Below are positions 1-5,055 of a stretch of 5,055 nt of DNA, piece by piece. Numbering within the stretch: position 1 is the stretch's first letter; each line of letters begins with the position of its first letter. Both the position numbers and the translations under genes were made by a program. Origin of the DNA: an uncultured bacterium (GTDB lineage: Bacteria; Bacillota; Clostridia; Lachnospirales; Lachnospiraceae); contig CALBJL010000068.1 of the NCBI GenBank assembly GCA_937893485.1, positions 1-5,055 on the forward strand, read 5' to 3'. Below the pieces are notes generated by a model. It was not told the DNA's origin. It saw nothing but the letters and a program-made list of their open reading frames with translations, and made no database searches.

Positions 1-164
1 GAATTTTTGCATCTTGGAACTGCAAGTTCCAAGGGAGGCTCATCGGAATGGTTCGGGCAATGAAAGCAAAACAGATATGCTTGCGGGAGCTGTGGGCTGT
101 GTCATGATTTTATCGGCAGGTACTTATTTGTAGCATATTTCGAAGGGGGGGCGGGACTGCAACC
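1..164. other. Left-edge region without a confidently called gene; possible 3' end of an upstream gene
   Basis: All three plus-strand frames are open at the left edge, with stops at 61-63, 131-133 and 105-107. The longest runs from base 2 to 133 and gives 43 residues with a hydrophobic tail (LAGAVGCVMILSAGTYL). It could be the C-terminus of a membrane protein convergent with the flippase, ending about 30 bp from the flippase stop. A 19-codon ORF at 48-107 has a GGGAGG at 33-38 as a possible ribosome binding site, but no recognisable product. I cannot tell which frame, if any, is used. A G-rich run (145-155) lies between the possible stop and the flippase stop. No clear terminator with a T tract is visible in either direction. 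Confidence 0.3.
13..33. repeat. Perfect 9-bp inverted repeat (hairpin)
   Basis: CTTGGAACT at 13-21 is the exact reverse complement of AGTTCCAAG at 25-33, with the 3-base loop GCA. A T-G wobble (12 with 34) could extend it. Neither strand has a T tract after it, so it is not a typical intrinsic terminator. On the plus strand a GGGAGG follows at once, so it could also sit in a leader. Its role is unknown. Confidence 0.6.
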
Positions 165-1451
165 TCATCCCCGCTGCAGATGCCGAAGCCTCCACAAATA
201 TGCTCCGGATTGAAGGATCTGGCTGAGGAGCATGCTCCACAGGTATGCGTACAGCCCGAAGCGCGGCACGATCAGCCAGATTGCGAGCAGGCGCACCCCG
301 CAGGCAGCCAGATTCATCACAAAGGTATACAGTGTCAGCTCTAACCCATGTAAAATACTGTTCAGCGTACCCGTGAGAAACAGAAACGGACACAGGAAAC
401 CGAGACTCGTGATATAAGCTCCCGCGAGCGGGCTGTGAAACAGCAGCGTCCCCATCAGCCGCCCGAACAGCAGAAAGCCAAGCGTACAGCCAAGTCCTAG
501 AATTACGCACAGCTCCACGGTGCGCCGGACCGTCCGGCTGATGCGGGCGCGGTTTCCCTCGGCTGCCGCTTCTGACACGGCAGGCAGCAAAAGCACTGAG
601 AGCGATCCGGTCAGGACGGTCGGCAGCAGGATCATCGGCAGAGCCATACCGGTCAGCGTGCCGAAGACGCTGAGCGCATCCTCACGTGAGAGCCCGAACA
701 GTGCCAACGCCTGCGGCAGCAGGATCGCCTCTGCGCTGGCAAACAGGTTCAATGTCACACGGCTGCCGGTGAGCGGGGCCGCAAAACGTATGATGCGCCG
801 TAAGGTAGCTCCGGTCGGGCGCACCCGACGCAGGTGGAACGTCGTCAGGCAGAATAGAAATGCCGCGGCTTCACCGCACACCGTACCCCACATGGCGAGC
901 GCGGGTGTGAGTGCGGCGTGCTGTTCGACACGGATCAGGTAGAACAGGTAGACAGAGCCTACCCGCACCGCCTGTTCCAATAATTGTGAAACAGCAGGGA
1001 CAGTCGGTTTTTTTTCACCGTAATAATATCCGTTAAAACATGCGTGCATACACGCAAACGGCAGCGAAAAGCTGATGATGCGCAGCAGCGGTGCGCAGTC
1101 AGGCTCGGATACGATATGGACGGCGAGCCACGGTGCATGGCGGTATAAAAGGACGGAGCATACCGTCGACAGTGACAGACAGACACCGGAGCCACAGAGA
1201 AAAGCCGCCATATTTTTTTCTTCTGCGGTATATTTTGAAATTGCAGTCTGGATGCCGCCAGTGCACAGTGACAGACACAATGCAAAAATCGGAAAGGTCA
1301 GTTGATAGATACCCAGTCCGGTTGCACCGATCGTGTGTGTCAGGAATATTCTATATAGAAAACCAATGATTCTGCTGGCTAGTCCGGTGGCAGTGAGGAT
1401 AACTGTTCCGGTGAATAGCGGATGGCTGCTCCAGTTGATCGCTTTGTTCAA
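165..1451 (-). CDS. SpoVB/YkvU-type oligosaccharide flippase family protein (MOP superfamily)
   Basis: This is a polytopic membrane protein of 428 residues with about 12 hydrophobic segments (roughly residues 11-37, 46-66, 82-103, 119-143, 150-173, 182-204, 221-250, 262-290, 310-338, 343-368, 373-395 and 398-418). SpoVB-like landmarks are the N-terminal block with GLASRIIGFLYRI (23-35), IGATGLGIYQ (41-50), the segment GYYYGEKKPT plus SQLLEQAVRV (141-164), and a GMALPMILLPTVLTGSLSV region leading into LLPAVSEA (268-295). Relatives flip lipid-linked wall or exopolysaccharide precursors across the membrane; SpoVB acts in spore cortex formation. The substrate here cannot be read from sequence. 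Bacillus SpoVB has over 500 residues, so this is a short member, but both ends look intact. The start is TTG at 1451-1449. No ATG, GTG or TTG lies between it and the upstream in-frame stop, and AGGT sits 7 nt before it. The gene is transcribed divergently from the cysteine desulfurase and shows no functional link to it. Confidence 0.85.
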   Translation of the reverse strand: MNKAINWSSHPLFTGTVILTATGLASRIIGFLYRIFLTHTIGATGLGIYQLTFPIFALCLSLCTGGIQTAISKYTAEEKNMAAFLCGSGVCLSLSTVCSVLLYRHAPWLAVHIVSEPDCAPLLRIISFSLPFACMHACFNGYYYGEKKPTVPAVSQLLEQAVRVGSVYLFYLIRVEQHAALTPALAMWGTVCGEAAAFLFCLTTFHLRRVRPTGATLRRIIRFAAPLTGSRVTLNLFASAEAILLPQALALFGLSREDALSVFGTLTGMALPMILLPTVLTGSLSVLLLPAVSEAAAEGNRARISRTVRRTVELCVILGLGCTLGFLLFGRLMGTLLFHSPLAGAYITSLGFLCPFLFLTGTLNSILHGLELTLYTFVMNLAACGVRLLAIWLIVPRFGLYAYLWSMLLSQILQSGAYLWRLRHLQRG

Positions 1452-1462
1452 GATAATTACCT
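1449..1462 (-). promoter_or_regulatory. TTG start codon and weak ribosome binding site of the flippase gene
   Basis: On the minus strand the sequence AGGT (plus coordinates 1462-1459) is followed by 7 nt and then TTG (1451-1449). The encoded start MNKAINWSSHPLF fits the N-terminus of SpoVB-like proteins, and the next in-frame ATG is about 80 codons inside the conserved region. The Shine-Dalgarno match is short, so translation may be weak. Confidence 0.5.
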
Positions 1463-1485
1463 GCGGGGAGTAGTATTGCTTTAAT
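1457..1485 (+). promoter_or_regulatory. Candidate extended -10 promoter for the cysteine desulfurase gene
   Basis: TTTAAT at 1480-1485 matches the sigma-A -10 consensus at 5 of 6 positions. It is preceded by an extended TG at 1477-1478. With 17-bp spacing, TTACCT at 1457-1462 is a poor -35 (3 of 6). Transcription would start near 1492, downstream of the ATG at 1488, which supports translation from 1536. The -35 overlaps the flippase ribosome binding site on the other strand. Prediction by eye only. Confidence 0.35.
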
Positions 1486-1520
1486 ATATGGAAAAGTGGG
1501 CGTGGCTAGAACCGGCAGAT

Positions 1521-1538
1521 GGGAAGGAAAAGAATATG
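1521..1538 (+). promoter_or_regulatory. Ribosome binding site that decides the desulfurase start
   Basis: GGGAAGG at 1521-1527 lies 8 nt before ATG 1536. The in-frame ATG at 1488 has only GGGGAG (1465-1470) about 17 nt upstream, which is too far. The residues 5' of 1536 (MEKWAWLEPADGKEKN) do not resemble the family, whereas MIYLDHAATTP is the usual N-terminus of NifS/IscS proteins. Confidence 0.8.
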
Positions 1539-2672
1539 ATATATCTGGATCATGCGGCTACAACGCCTACCGCGTCTGAGGTGCGGGCTGCGATGGAGCC
1601 ATATTATCAAAGACGGTACGGAAATGCCTCAACACCGTATGAGTTCGGTCAGCACAGCAGGGAGGCAGTGGAGAACGCCAGAAAAATCATCGCAGATACG
1701 CTCGGCGTACAGACATCGGAGATCTATTTTACGTCCGGCGGTACAGAGAGCGACAACTGGGCACTCAAGGCGACGATGGAGGCATATGCATTCCGGGGCA
1801 GGCATATGATCACGACACAGATTGAGCATCATGCGATCGGCAACACCTGTGAGTATCTGAGAAAGCGCGGCTTTGAGGTCACAGAGCTGTCCGTAGACCG
1901 CGACGGGCGCATTTCACTGGAACAGCTTGAGCGCGCGATCCGGCAGGATACGGTGCTGATCTCGATTATGTGCGCAAATAATGAGATCGGAACCCTGCAG
2001 GATATGGAGGCAATCGGGGAGATCGCGCGGCGCAGGGGTGTTATTTTCCACACGGATGCAGTGCAGGCATACGGACAGATTCCGATAGATGTAAACGGAT
2101 GGAACGTGCAGATGCTCAGTGCGAGCAGCCATAAATTTTACGGACCGAAGGGCTGTGGTTTTTTATATATGAAACAGGGGCTTCGCACGGAGAGCATGAT
2201 TCACGGAGGCTCGCAGGAGAGCGGCAGACGCGCCGGAACGGAAAATGTGCCGGGTATTGTCGGCATGGCAAAGGCGGCGCAGCTTGCATTTGCACATATG
2301 GATGAGACGATGGAGCGCGAAACGTGGATGCGTGACCGCATGATCCATCATATCTGCAGCGAGATACCGGGTGCATTTCTGGTGGGAAGCCAGACGCACC
2401 GGCTCCCCGGCAACCTGAATATCTGTTTTCCGGGCATACAGGCATCCAATCTGGTGCTGCTGCTGGATGAGGCGGGCATCTGTGTATCTGCCGGCAGTGC
2501 GTGCAATACATCGGAAGCTGAGCCGTCGCATGTGCTAAAGGCAGTCGGGCTCAGTGATGCACAGGCGTATGCATGTATCCGCATGACGCTCGGCAGGGAT
2601 ACGACCGTGCAGGAATTGCAGGAGACACTTCGCACATTAAAACGTCTTGTAAAAATCCTAAAGAAAAGATAG
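1536..2672 (+). CDS. Cysteine desulfurase, NifS/IscS-like (class V aminotransferase fold)
   Basis: A PLP enzyme that removes sulfur from L-cysteine, leaving alanine and an enzyme-bound persulfide that feeds Fe-S cluster assembly, tRNA thiolation or thiamine synthesis. From the start at 1536 it has 378 residues. Visible landmarks are YLDHAATTP (3-11), SGGTES (67-72) binding PLP phosphate, His98 in the EHH motif stacking on the cofactor, NNEIGT (148-153), Asp174 and Gln177 in HTDAVQ, the Schiff-base Lys200 in SSHK, RRAGTEN (231-237), and the persulfide Cys323 in SAGSACNT followed by EPSHVLKA, which is the group I (NifS/IscS) pattern. It lacks the longer C-terminal tail of E. coli IscS. No iscU, iscA or thiI is visible nearby; in many Firmicutes a similar gene precedes thiI, so the acceptor cannot be told from context. 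The next gene on this strand lies 183 bp downstream, so co-transcription is uncertain. Confidence 0.95.
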   Translation: MIYLDHAATTPTASEVRAAMEPYYQRRYGNASTPYEFGQHSREAVENARKIIADTLGVQTSEIYFTSGGTESDNWALKATMEAYAFRGRHMITTQIEHHAIGNTCEYLRKRGFEVTELSVDRDGRISLEQLERAIRQDTVLISIMCANNEIGTLQDMEAIGEIARRRGVIFHTDAVQAYGQIPIDVNGWNVQMLSASSHKFYGPKGCGFLYMKQGLRTESMIHGGSQESGRRAGTENVPGIVGMAKAAQLAFAHMDETMERETWMRDRMIHHICSEIPGAFLVGSQTHRLPGNLNICFPGIQASNLVLLLDEAGICVSAGSACNTSEAEPSHVLKAVGLSDAQAYACIRMTLGRDTTVQELQETLRTLKRLVKILKKR

Positions 2673-2675
2673 AAT
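2647..2675 (+). promoter_or_regulatory. Candidate sigma-A promoter overlapping the desulfurase stop codon
   Basis: TTGTAA at 2647-2652 (4 of 6 against TTGACA) and TAGAAT at 2670-2675 (5 of 6 against TATAAT) are separated by exactly 17 bp. Predicted initiation is near 2682, inside the left arm of the inverted repeat at 2677-2828. It would drive a transcript with a leader of about 170 nt into the methionine genes, or a stand-alone small RNA. It suggests the methionine operon is separate from the desulfurase gene. Prediction by eye only. Confidence 0.4.
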
Positions 2676-2676
2676 G

Positions 2677-2828
2677 TAACTGTTCAGAGACAAGGCAATT
2701 TTCAATAAATGCATGTAAAATGCTTGCATTTTTAAATGCATTTTTGGAAATTTCTTTGGCGAGAGCCAAACATGAGCAAAAGGAAAGCTGTGAAACAGCG
2801 GTTTTGCGAATGCGGATCTGAACAGTTA
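2677..2828 (+). repeat. 152-nt element closed by a perfect 12-bp inverted repeat; unassigned structured RNA or MITE-like repeat
   Basis: TAACTGTTCAGA (2677-2688) is the exact reverse complement of TCTGAACAGTTA (2817-2828). Inside lie an AT-rich segment with several AAATGC/GCATTT blocks (2707-2745); a 6-bp hairpin TTTGGC-GAGA-GCCAAA (2755-2770) with a GNRA loop; and, directly abutting it, a helix at 2771-2812. In that helix CAT/ATG, a tandem GA/GA mismatch, GCAAAA/TTTTGC and GCTG/CAGC stack in order around a TGAAA loop. This is a multi-branched layout typical of a folded RNA. The outer repeat can equally be read as terminal inverted repeats with TA at both ends, as in IS630/mariner-type MITEs. 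It does not match S-box, T-box, cobalamin or THF riboswitch consensus sequences as I know them. The folding is seen in the sequence; its function is unknown. Confidence 0.55.
2725..2745 (+). terminator. Weak AT-rich hairpin followed by five T; possible terminator of the desulfurase transcript
   Basis: TGCATT (2725-2730) pairs with AATGCA (2735-2740) around a 4-base loop and is followed by TTTTT (2741-2745). The stem has only two G-C pairs and can compete with alternative pairings of neighbouring AAATGC/GCATTT blocks, so it would be an inefficient terminator. It lies inside the larger inverted-repeat element and may only be one of its stems. Confidence 0.2.
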
Positions 2829-2832
2829 TAGC
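2804..2832 (+). promoter_or_regulatory. Alternative weak promoter close to the methionine gene
   Basis: TTGCGA at 2804-2809 (4 of 6) and TATAGC at 2827-2832 (4 of 6) are 17 bp apart and would start transcription near 2839, just before the ribosome binding site. If this one is used, the inverted-repeat element would not be in the mRNA leader. It is weaker than the candidate at 2647-2675. Confidence 0.2.
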
Positions 2833-2842
2833 TTTATGAAAA

Positions 2843-2858
2843 GAAAGGATACAATATG
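2843..2858 (+). promoter_or_regulatory. Ribosome binding site of the bifunctional methyltransferase/reductase gene
   Basis: GAAAGGA at 2843-2849 is followed by 6 nt and ATG 2856. It lies outside the closing helix at 2677-2828 by 14 nt, so that helix in itself does not hide it. Confidence 0.75.
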
Positions 2859-4730
2859 AACATACAGGAATATCTACGCAGTGGGCGTCTCATTACGGAC
2901 GGCGCGATGGGCACCTACTACGAGAAAAAATATGGAGACCGTGATCCGTTTCCGGAGCGCGAAAACCTCGCGCATCCGGAGCGGATACGGGAAATTCATA
3001 TCGAATATCTGCGTGCCGGGGCGAGACTGCTGCGCACGAATACGTTTGCGTTAAGTCCGGTGTTTTTCCCGGATGAAAAAGAGCGGCTGGACGGTCTGCG
3101 GGCGGGTTATGCAGTTGCAGAATCCGCAATCCGCGATTTTCGGGCGGAGAGCGGCTGTGAGGAAGAGATCTTTATCGCCGCAGACTTCGGACCGGTCGGG
3201 GAAAATGATGAGCAGAGCGCCGCGGAGGTATTGGACGACTACCGCAGGATGTGTGATGTGTTTTTAGAGTGCGGGGCGCAGGTGTTCGTGTTTGAATCAC
3301 AGCGCGATGACAAATATCTCGGAACACTTGCGGAGTATATCAAATCAAAGTGCCCGCAGGCTTTTGTGCTCGTACAGTTCACGTTTGACCGGAGCGGATA
3401 CACGAGAGCGGGACTGTCGGTGCGCCGCATCAATGAGCGCGTGGCACAGCCTGCGATGGCTGCGGTGGATGCCTACGGATACAACTGTGGCGTCGAGGCA
3501 GGACACCTGCTGCAGCTTTTAGAGGCGCAGCAGCCCTATTGTGACAAATATCTGAGCGCCCTGCCGAACGCGGGTTATCCGCTGTCGCTGCGCGGCAAGA
3601 CAATCTATACCGAAAATGAGCGGTATTTTGTGGAAAAAAGTGTAAAGATCGCGGCACTGGGCGTCGATATTATCGGTGGCTGCTGCGGAACGACACCGGG
3701 ATATATTGCGGATCTGGCGGAGGCGTTGTCACAGGTTCCGCGTGAAAAAAAGGACATTGCGCCGTTACCCGCAACGGATCAGGCGACAGTCATACATACG
3801 CAGGATGTCAGCGAGTGCGGATCGGACGGGACGGCACATGTGGGTGTGGCAGAGCGGCTGTTTTTAGAGCCGGAGCAGCTTGACCGCAAGCCTGTGATCG
3901 TTGAGATGGACCCGCCGTTTAACGGTGACATCACAAAGGTATGTGCCGGAGCAAAGCTGTTGGCGGCTGCGGGCGTGGATCTTTTGACACTGTCCGATTC
4001 ACCGATGGCGCGTGCGCGCATGGATGCGGGGGCGCTGGCTGCCAGACTGATCCGGGAGACCGGGATTCCTGTCATGCCGCATATTGCCTGCCGTGACCGC
4101 AATATCATCGGATTGCGCGGATTGCTGCTCGCAGAGCATATGAATGACATCCGGCAGCTTCTTATCGTGACCGGAGATCCGGTCGCGCGTGATGCCAGAG
4201 GAACGATTTCAGGCGTATTTGACATGAATTCGATTCGTCTGATGGAATATGTCTCACATATGAATGAAGAATTATACGCGGATGATCCGCTGCATATGGG
4301 CGGTGCGCTCAATTATCACGGAGCCAATCCCGATGGCATTATCCGGCGTATGGAGAAAAAGATTGAGGCGGGCTGTGAGTATTTCCTCACGCAGCCGATT
4401 TATTCGGATTCGGATATTGAACGGATTGCATATATAAAAGAAGCAATTCGCGGCAGGGCAAAGATTTTTTGCGGAATCATGCCGCTTGTCAGCTATAAAA
4501 ATGCGATGTTTATTCATCACGAGATGGCAGGTATCACGATACCGGAGGAGATCCTCTGTCAGTATGACCCGCAGATGTCGCGTGCGGATGCACAGGCAGT
4601 AGCGGTGAAAATATCACTTGAGCTGGCGGACAAGCTGAAGGATATCGCGGATGGCTACTATTTTATGACGCCGTTTAACCGCGCGGATCTGATCTGTGAG
4701 ATCATAGCCGGATTACATCAGACAACATAA
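2856..4730 (+). CDS. Bifunctional homocysteine S-methyltransferase / 5,10-methylenetetrahydrofolate reductase (YitJ type)
   Basis: A 624-residue cytosolic fusion, close in length and architecture to Bacillus YitJ (about 612 aa). Residues 1 to about 295 form a homocysteine methyltransferase barrel with DGAMGT (15-20), RTNTF (60-64), and the three zinc ligands Cys211 (in YNCG) and Cys276-Cys277 (in GGCCGTTP); zinc activates the homocysteine thiol. A variable linker follows (about 296-342). Residues 343-624 form an FAD-dependent reductase that converts 5,10-methylene-THF to 5-methyl-THF. VEMDPP at 349-354 places Glu350 at the position of E. coli MetF Glu28, TGDP (439-442) carries the flavin-site Asp441, and TQP (512-514) supplies the substrate-site Gln513. 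No cobalamin-binding domain is present, so the methyl donor of the N-terminal half is not clear from sequence. The gene is 15 bp upstream of metH and surely co-transcribed with it, supplying 5-methyl-THF. Its leader lacks a recognisable S-box, unlike Bacillus yitJ. Confidence 0.93.
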   Translation: MNIQEYLRSGRLITDGAMGTYYEKKYGDRDPFPERENLAHPERIREIHIEYLRAGARLLRTNTFALSPVFFPDEKERLDGLRAGYAVAESAIRDFRAESGCEEEIFIAADFGPVGENDEQSAAEVLDDYRRMCDVFLECGAQVFVFESQRDDKYLGTLAEYIKSKCPQAFVLVQFTFDRSGYTRAGLSVRRINERVAQPAMAAVDAYGYNCGVEAGHLLQLLEAQQPYCDKYLSALPNAGYPLSLRGKTIYTENERYFVEKSVKIAALGVDIIGGCCGTTPGYIADLAEALSQVPREKKDIAPLPATDQATVIHTQDVSECGSDGTAHVGVAERLFLEPEQLDRKPVIVEMDPPFNGDITKVCAGAKLLAAAGVDLLTLSDSPMARARMDAGALAARLIRETGIPVMPHIACRDRNIIGLRGLLLAEHMNDIRQLLIVTGDPVARDARGTISGVFDMNSIRLMEYVSHMNEELYADDPLHMGGALNYHGANPDGIIRRMEKKIEAGCEYFLTQPIYSDSDIERIAYIKEAIRGRAKIFCGIMPLVSYKNAMFIHHEMAGITIPEEILCQYDPQMSRADAQAVAVKISLELADKLKDIADGYYFMTPFNRADLICEIIAGLHQTT

Positions 4731-4732
4731 AT

Positions 4733-4748
4733 GGGAGAAATAACAATG
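4733..4748 (+). promoter_or_regulatory. Ribosome binding site of metH
   Basis: GGGAGA at 4733-4738 lies 7 nt before ATG 4746. The in-frame ATG at 4731, directly after the preceding stop codon, overlaps this site and has no Shine-Dalgarno sequence of its own, so 4746 is preferred. Confidence 0.75.
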
Positions 4749-5055
4749 ACGAGAAAAGCATTTCGAGAGCTGGTCGGGAAAAAGATCGTAATTTTGGACG
4801 GGGCGACCGGATCGAATTTACAGCGGGCGGGCATGCCGACCGGAGTCTGCCCGGAGCAGTGGATTTTAGAGCATCCGCAGGCGCTGATTGATCTTCAGCG
4901 CGCCTATGTGCAGGCGGGTACGGATATTGTGTATGCGCCGACGTTTACCGCCAGCCGGATCAAGCTAGAGGAATATGGGCTGGAGGATCAGTTAGAGCAG
5001 ATGAACCGCGCACTGGTCGCATTGTCAAAAGAGGCGGTTGCGGGCAGCGGGGCAC
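4746..5055 (+). CDS. metH: Methionine synthase (MetH-type), N-terminal homocysteine-binding domain, truncated by the window end
   Basis: The first 103 residues are visible and the frame is still open at 5055. The start resembles clostridial MetH: VILDGATGSNLQ (15-26) is the barrel's first strand and homocysteine-binding loop, followed by GVCPEQWILEHP (33-44) and the conserved AGTDIVYAPTFTASRI region (57-72). The zinc-binding Cys-Cys motif, the pterin domain and the B12 domain would lie beyond the edge, so cobalamin dependence is an inference. The protein would transfer the methyl group of 5-methyl-THF to homocysteine, using the product of the reductase encoded 15 bp upstream. A lone homocysteine S-methyltransferase domain protein is the main alternative. 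Many Firmicutes MetH proteins lack the C-terminal reactivation domain and have a separate activation protein encoded nearby; this cannot be seen here. Confidence 0.8.
   Translation, partial: MTRKAFRELVGKKIVILDGATGSNLQRAGMPTGVCPEQWILEHPQALIDLQRAYVQAGTDIVYAPTFTASRIKLEEYGLEDQLEQMNRALVALSKEAVAGSGA

Noticed and set aside
124..942. Open frames on both strands inside the flippase region (for example 124-510 minus and 520-942 plus)
   Set aside because: They overlap a gene with clear family motifs in another frame, and their products are Arg/Ser/Pro-rich and unlike any family I know.
1168..1280. Two similar GTGACAGACA stretches about 95 bp apart inside the flippase gene
   Set aside because: Both encode Leu/Ser/Cys-rich membrane segments; only two short copies, consistent with repeated codon use and not a repeat array.
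2720..2821. 33-codon ORF inside the intergenic element
   Set aside because: It has no Shine-Dalgarno sequence, ends within the right arm of the inverted repeat, and the sequence is better explained by RNA stems or a repeat than by a peptide.
2677..2855. S-box, T-box, cobalamin, THF or lysine riboswitch
   Set aside because: None of the conserved core sequences of these classes that I know is present, including the T-box GGTGG-type motif and the B12 box. There is no strong terminator/antiterminator pair either.
3779..4312. 177-residue minus-strand open frame opposite the reductase domain
   Set aside because: It is antisense to the conserved MTHFR motifs, Ser/Ile-rich, and has no plausible ribosome binding site; a codon-bias shadow.
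4731..4745. Alternative in-frame metH start at 4731
   Set aside because: It overlaps the better ribosome binding site used by 4746, has no such site of its own, and adds five residues not typical of the family.
1..5055. CRISPR arrays, rRNA, tRNA, transposase or integrase genes
   Set aside because: No regularly spaced repeats, tRNA-like cloverleaf, rRNA sequence or recombinase motifs were seen on either strand.

Overview
The window looks like chromosomal sequence from a Gram-positive anaerobe of the Clostridia, most likely Lachnospiraceae. The reasons are the SpoVB/YkvU-type flippase, the YitJ-type fusion of homocysteine methyltransferase with methylenetetrahydrofolate reductase, the Clostridia-style MetH N-terminus, and strong GGAGG/GGGAGA-like ribosome binding sites. 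This placement is an inference from protein style, not a database match.

Layout. Bases 1-164 hold no gene that can be called with confidence. They carry a perfect 9-bp hairpin and the possible 43-residue tail of a gene entering from the left. On the minus strand, 165-1451 encodes a 428-residue, roughly 12-TM lipid-linked oligosaccharide flippase homologue with a TTG start. A short divergent region separates it from a plus-strand cysteine desulfurase (best start 1536, 378 aa, Lys200 and Cys323 intact). After a 183-bp non-coding gap come a bifunctional homocysteine S-methyltransferase/5,10-methylenetetrahydrofolate reductase (2856-4730) and, 15 bp later, the first 103 residues of a second homocysteine methyltransferase of MetH type, cut by the window end.

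Functional theme. The three plus-strand genes concern sulfur and one-carbon metabolism. The desulfurase mobilises sulfur from cysteine, the MTHFR domain makes 5-methyl-THF, and MetH would use it to methylate homocysteine to methionine. The last two are almost certainly one operon. The desulfurase may be a separate unit, because a good promoter candidate overlaps its stop codon.

The least explained stretch is the gap at 2673-2855. A perfect 12-bp inverted repeat (2677-2688 with 2817-2828) encloses about 128 nt that fold into further stems, including a GNRA-capped hairpin and a helix with tandem G-A mismatches. The candidate promoter would start transcription almost exactly at the outer repeat. 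It could be an unassigned structured leader or small RNA for the methionine genes, or a MITE-like intergenic repeat with TA at both ends. It matches no riboswitch class that I can recognise, notably not the SAM (S-box) element known upstream of yitJ in Bacillus. The rest of the window is ordinary.
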